Below are positions 39,208-41,719 of a DNA stretch of 41,719 nucleotides, piece by piece. The stretch's first letter is position 1. Each line of letters opens with the position of its first letter. The notes beneath the pieces are model-generated. The model did no database searches. It was given only the letters and a program-made list of their open reading frames with translations, and was not told the origin of the DNA. The stretch is from an uncultured Oscillibacter sp. Lineage in GTDB: Bacteria; Bacillota; Clostridia; Oscillospirales; Oscillospiraceae. The position numbers were made by a program, and so were the translations under genes. The DNA lies in the NCBI GenBank assembly GCA_910578935.1, contig CAJTSM010000023.1, forward strand, positions 1 to 41,719, read 5' to 3'.

Positions 39208-40044
39208 TTGACCCTGTTCTCTTCTGTTCTCCTAGGCGTCATCCAGGGGGTAACTGAGTTTCTTCCGGTGTCCAGCTCCGGCCACCTGGCCATTGCGGAG
39301 CATCTGCTGAACATCTCCAACGCCGGCCAAGTTCCGCCTTTCTTTGACGTACTGCTTCACCTCGGCACCCTGTTCGCCGTTTTCGCCGCTTATTGGGAGG
39401 ATATCCGGGACATGATCCTGGAGTTTTTTCGTGGAATCGGTGATCTGACCCGCGGCGCTACGCCTGATCCGGTGCCTCCCGCCCGGCGGATGATCCTGCT
39501 GATCATTGTGGGCACCCTGCCTCTTTTTGCCGTACTACCGGTGAAGGATACCATTGAGGCTCTGGGGGACAACATGTACTTTGTGGCCTCCGCCCTGCTG
39601 GCCACCGGCTGCCTGCTCTTTGCCAGCGACCATGTGCGCCGGGGGCGGAAGACGGAGAAGACAGCCACCATGCTGGACGCCCTGCTGGTGGGCCTGGGCC
39701 AGGCCCTGGCCACCTGCCCGGGGATCTCCCGCTCCGGCACTACCATCACCGCCGGCTGTTTTGTGGGTTTCGACCGGAAATTCGCCGTCCGTTATTCCTT
39801 TCTCATGTCCATCCCCGCCATTCTGGGGGCCAATATTCTAAGCCTTAAGGATGCGCTGGAAGGAGACATCCTCTGGGCGGAAGTGCCCGTCTACCTGGTG
39901 GGCGTGGCGGTTTCCGCCGCGGTGGGCTACGCCTGCATCCGGCTCATCAAGCTGGTGGCGGACAAGGGAAAGTTCGGTTTCTTCGCCTACTACTGCTGGC
40001 TGGCGGGTTTGGTCACCCTGGCCCTTGTTTTCATGCAGAAATGA
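39208..40044 (+). CDS. uppP: Undecaprenyl-diphosphate phosphatase
   Basis: Integral membrane enzyme (BacA/UppP) that recycles undecaprenyl pyrophosphate for peptidoglycan and wall polymer synthesis and gives bacitracin tolerance. 278 residues. The two signature motifs are present: GVIQGVTEFLPVSSSGHLAIAE near the N-terminus and ATCPGISRSGTTITAGCFVGF in the middle, with several hydrophobic segments. I choose the TTG start at 39208 because AGGAG lies nine bases upstream; the GTG at 39199 is too close to it. ftsK/spoIIIE follows 28 bases downstream, probably in the same transcript. Confidence 0.95.
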   Translation: MTLFSSVLLGVIQGVTEFLPVSSSGHLAIAEHLLNISNAGQVPPFFDVLLHLGTLFAVFAAYWEDIRDMILEFFRGIGDLTRGATPDPVPPARRMILLIIVGTLPLFAVLPVKDTIEALGDNMYFVASALLATGCLLFASDHVRRGRKTEKTATMLDALLVGLGQALATCPGISRSGTTITAGCFVGFDRKFAVRYSFLMSIPAILGANILSLKDALEGDILWAEVPVYLVGVAVSAAVGYACIRLIKLVADKGKFGFFAYYCWLAGLVTLALVFMQK

Positions 40045-40072
40045 CAAATTCCTGACCTCGGAGGTAATTACC

Positions 40073-41719
40073 GTGGCGTCCACATCACAAAAGAAATCCT
40101 CTTCCAGCCGGTCCGGCGGCAAATCCGGCAGCCGGTCCGCCAAAAAACCTCCCCAGAAACAACCGATCCGCCGGGAAGTCACCGGAGGCGTGCTGCTGGT
40201 GCTTGCACTGTGCGTCTTTGTGGGATATTTCGGCGTCACCGCCCTGTTCCTGGACTTCTTTGCCAAGCTCTTGAAGGGTCTGTTCGGCTACGGCTACTGG
40301 CTGGCGGGACCCTCCCTGGTGTTGGCGGGACTCATTCTGCTCTTTCACCGCGGCCGTCCCGTCCAGCTGCGGACCACCTGCGCTTTGCTGCTGCCGCCGC
40401 TGTTCGGGACCCTCACCCACCTGGTTTTCTGCAAGAAGGTTTACGAGCCCTCCTTCTTCAAAATGCTGGGAGCCATCTGGGCCGACGGCATTGCTCTGGA
40501 ATCCGGCGGCGCCGTCTCCGGCGTGCTGGCCAACGGTTCTGCCGCCGTATTCTCTCCCCTGGCGTCGGTGATTTTATTCACGGTGCTGTTCGTGGCCCTG
40601 CTCTTCGTGGCCCTGCGGCTGACCCTGGCGGCGTTTTCCGACTGGCAGAGGACGCGTCCTCAGTATGAGGAGCAGCCCGAGCCCGCCATCCGGATCACCC
40701 CTACAGACCCGCCCAAGCGCCGGACTCCGGCCGGTCCCAAACCCCAGATCGACATCCCCCTGGATGGTGAGGAACGTCCCGCCAAGCCGGAAAAGTCCGG
40801 GAAATTCACCGGTTTCTTCCGCCACAAGGCCGACGCCCAGCCCACGCCGGACCAGGTGCTCCAGGCCCAGACGGCCCCTGCGCCGAAACCGGAGCCCATT
40901 CCTGAACCAGAACCGGAACGGCCCCGTGCGGCCATTCCCGTGCCGCCCCCCGCACCGGTACCGGAACCCATTCCCGCCGCCGCTTCCCCGGCAATACCGG
41001 AACCCTTGGAAGCCGCAGCAGAACCCATTCGTCCGGAACCCGTCTCCCCGGAGATGGAACCCGCTCCGATTCAGCCGGAGAAACCCCTCCCCACGGCGGA
41101 AACCTTCACCCGCAGCGGCAAGGCCGAGACGGCCAAGGAGGTGGCGGCCCAAACCGCCGCCGTGGCCGCGGAGATTGAAGAAAAACTGGCCTCCGAAGAC
41201 GGCGCTTATCTGTATCCCCCGGTGGACCTGCTGCGGATGAACCAGGAGGAGAACCATGTGGAGGCCGGGGCGGAGCTTCGAAACAACTCCCGCCGTCTGG
41301 CGGAAACCCTGACCAGCTTCGGCGTGGACGCCGCCCCCGGCGATGTGATCCACGGTCCCTCCGTCACCCGGTACGAGTTTATCCTGGAACAGGGGGTCAA
41401 GCTCTCCAAAATCACCAACCTGGCGGACGACATCGCCCTGGCCCTGGGGGCCACCGGCGTGCGCATCGCCCCCATTCCCGACAAAATTTCCGTGGTGGGC
41501 ATTGAGGTGCCCAACAAGCAGGTGACCCCTGTGCTCATCCGGGACGTCATCGAGTCCCGGGATTTCGCCGGGCATAAGTCCCAGGTGGCCTTTGCCCTGG
41601 GCCGTGACATCGGCGGGCGGAACGTCATCGGGGATATCGGCACGCTGCCCCACGTGCTCATCGCGGGCACCACGGGCTCCGGCAAGTCCGTGTGCACCAA
41701 CTCTCTGATCATCAGCCTC
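40073..41719 (+). CDS. FtsK/SpoIIIE DNA translocase, partial (runs off the window)
   Basis: The first 549 residues of a septal DNA translocase that moves chromosomal DNA during division or into the forespore. GTG start at 40073, with GGAGG eight bases upstream. The N-terminus is basic (Ser/Lys/Arg-rich), followed by four or so membrane segments (VTGGVLLVLALCVFVGYFGVTALFLDFF, YWLAGPSLVLAGLILLF, TTCALLLPPLFGTLTHLVF, PLASVILFTVLFVALLFVALRLTL). A long Pro/Glu-rich linker (about 200-350) comes next, then the alpha domain (YLYPPVDLLRMNQEENHVEAGAELRNNSRRLAETLTSFGVDAAPGDVIHGPSVTRYEF) and the beta motor with Walker A at 532-539 (GTTGSGKS). The C-terminus and gamma domain are outside the window, so FtsK and SpoIIIE cannot be told apart here. 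Confidence 0.95.
   Translation, partial: MASTSQKKSSSSRSGGKSGSRSAKKPPQKQPIRREVTGGVLLVLALCVFVGYFGVTALFLDFFAKLLKGLFGYGYWLAGPSLVLAGLILLFHRGRPVQLRTTCALLLPPLFGTLTHLVFCKKVYEPSFFKMLGAIWADGIALESGGAVSGVLANGSAAVFSPLASVILFTVLFVALLFVALRLTLAAFSDWQRTRPQYEEQPEPAIRITPTDPPKRRTPAGPKPQIDIPLDGEERPAKPEKSGKFTGFFRHKADAQPTPDQVLQAQTAPAPKPEPIPEPEPERPRAAIPVPPPAPVPEPIPAAASPAIPEPLEAAAEPIRPEPVSPEMEPAPIQPEKPLPTAETFTRSGKAETAKEVAAQTAAVAAEIEEKLASEDGAYLYPPVDLLRMNQEENHVEAGAELRNNSRRLAETLTSFGVDAAPGDVIHGPSVTRYEFILEQGVKLSKITNLADDIALALGATGVRIAPIPDKISVVGIEVPNKQVTPVLIRDVIESRDFAGHKSQVAFALGRDIGGRNVIGDIGTLPHVLIAGTTGSGKSVCTNSLIISL

Noticed and set aside
40574..41653. Long minus-strand frames at the right end
   Set aside because: They are antisense to the FtsK/SpoIIIE gene, whose plus-strand frame is open from GTG 40073 to the window end and carries the Walker A motif.
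1..41719. CRISPR array, tRNA or rRNA genes
   Set aside because: No regularly spaced repeats beyond the tandem 53-bp pair, and no cloverleaf or TTCGAATC-type signatures were seen on either strand by eye.

Overview
The window looks like chromosome from a spore-forming, high-GC member of the Clostridia, most likely Oscillospiraceae (Flavonifractor/Lawsonibacter/Oscillibacter-like). The evidence is a spoIIID gene, a Cys-specific T-box, BceAB-like and LytTR/GHKL signalling genes, SLH-domain cell-surface proteins, AGGAGG-type ribosome binding sites and GC-rich codon use. Genus is inferred from gene style only; there is no rRNA in the window.

Left accessory island (1-5.9 kb, lower GC). A degenerate IS5-family element interrupts a lipoprotein gene. 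It is followed on the minus strand by a membrane coiled-coil protein, a secreted cysteine-peptidase-like protein with Listeria/Bacteroides-type repeats, an SLH protein and a serine recombinase. Several of these genes are broken. Three places need a -1 shift inside poly-A tracts, two of them at the exact heptamer A AAA AAC, and one gene has an in-frame TAG. Between 5.3 and 5.9 kb lie gene relics, including a recognisable C-terminal piece of L-arabinose isomerase.

Core block 1 (5.9-10.4 kb, minus strand): a Cys T-box/cysE/cysS unit, a small metal-binding-like protein, a DivIVA-like protein and an AraC regulator. Core block 2 (10.5-19.4 kb, mostly plus strand): pyrG, an RNHCP protein, a small divergent Xre-regulator cassette with a mirrored pair of 19-bp operators, an aminopeptidase/ArsC-like/dihydrouridine synthase operon, a DUF975 protein and a MocR-type regulator that lacks the usual PLP lysine. 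A 159-bp MITE-like element whose ends match the IS5 end at the left of the window sits upstream of pyrG. A highly hairpin-rich, gene-free stretch lies at 14.29-14.57 kb.

Core block 3 (19.4-32.3 kb): an ECF transporter S component, a kinase/DUF3842/aldo-keto reductase operon behind a MerR-style promoter (19-bp spacer with dyad), spoIIID, an LCP ligase, an SLH-transglutaminase-like protein, and a TraX-like/ABC ATPase/ABC permease operon divergent from a LytTR response regulator and GHKL sensor kinase.

Dnd island (about 32.3-38.8 kb, minus strand, lower GC): a complete, tightly packed dndB-C-D-E-A operon for DNA phosphorothioation, with no dndFGH or other restriction partner in the window. Its promoter is overlapped by a 19-bp inverted repeat that could be an autoregulatory operator. 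Right of the island are uppP (bacA) and the first 549 codons of an ftsK/spoIIIE translocase, cut by the window end. No tRNA, rRNA or CRISPR was seen.
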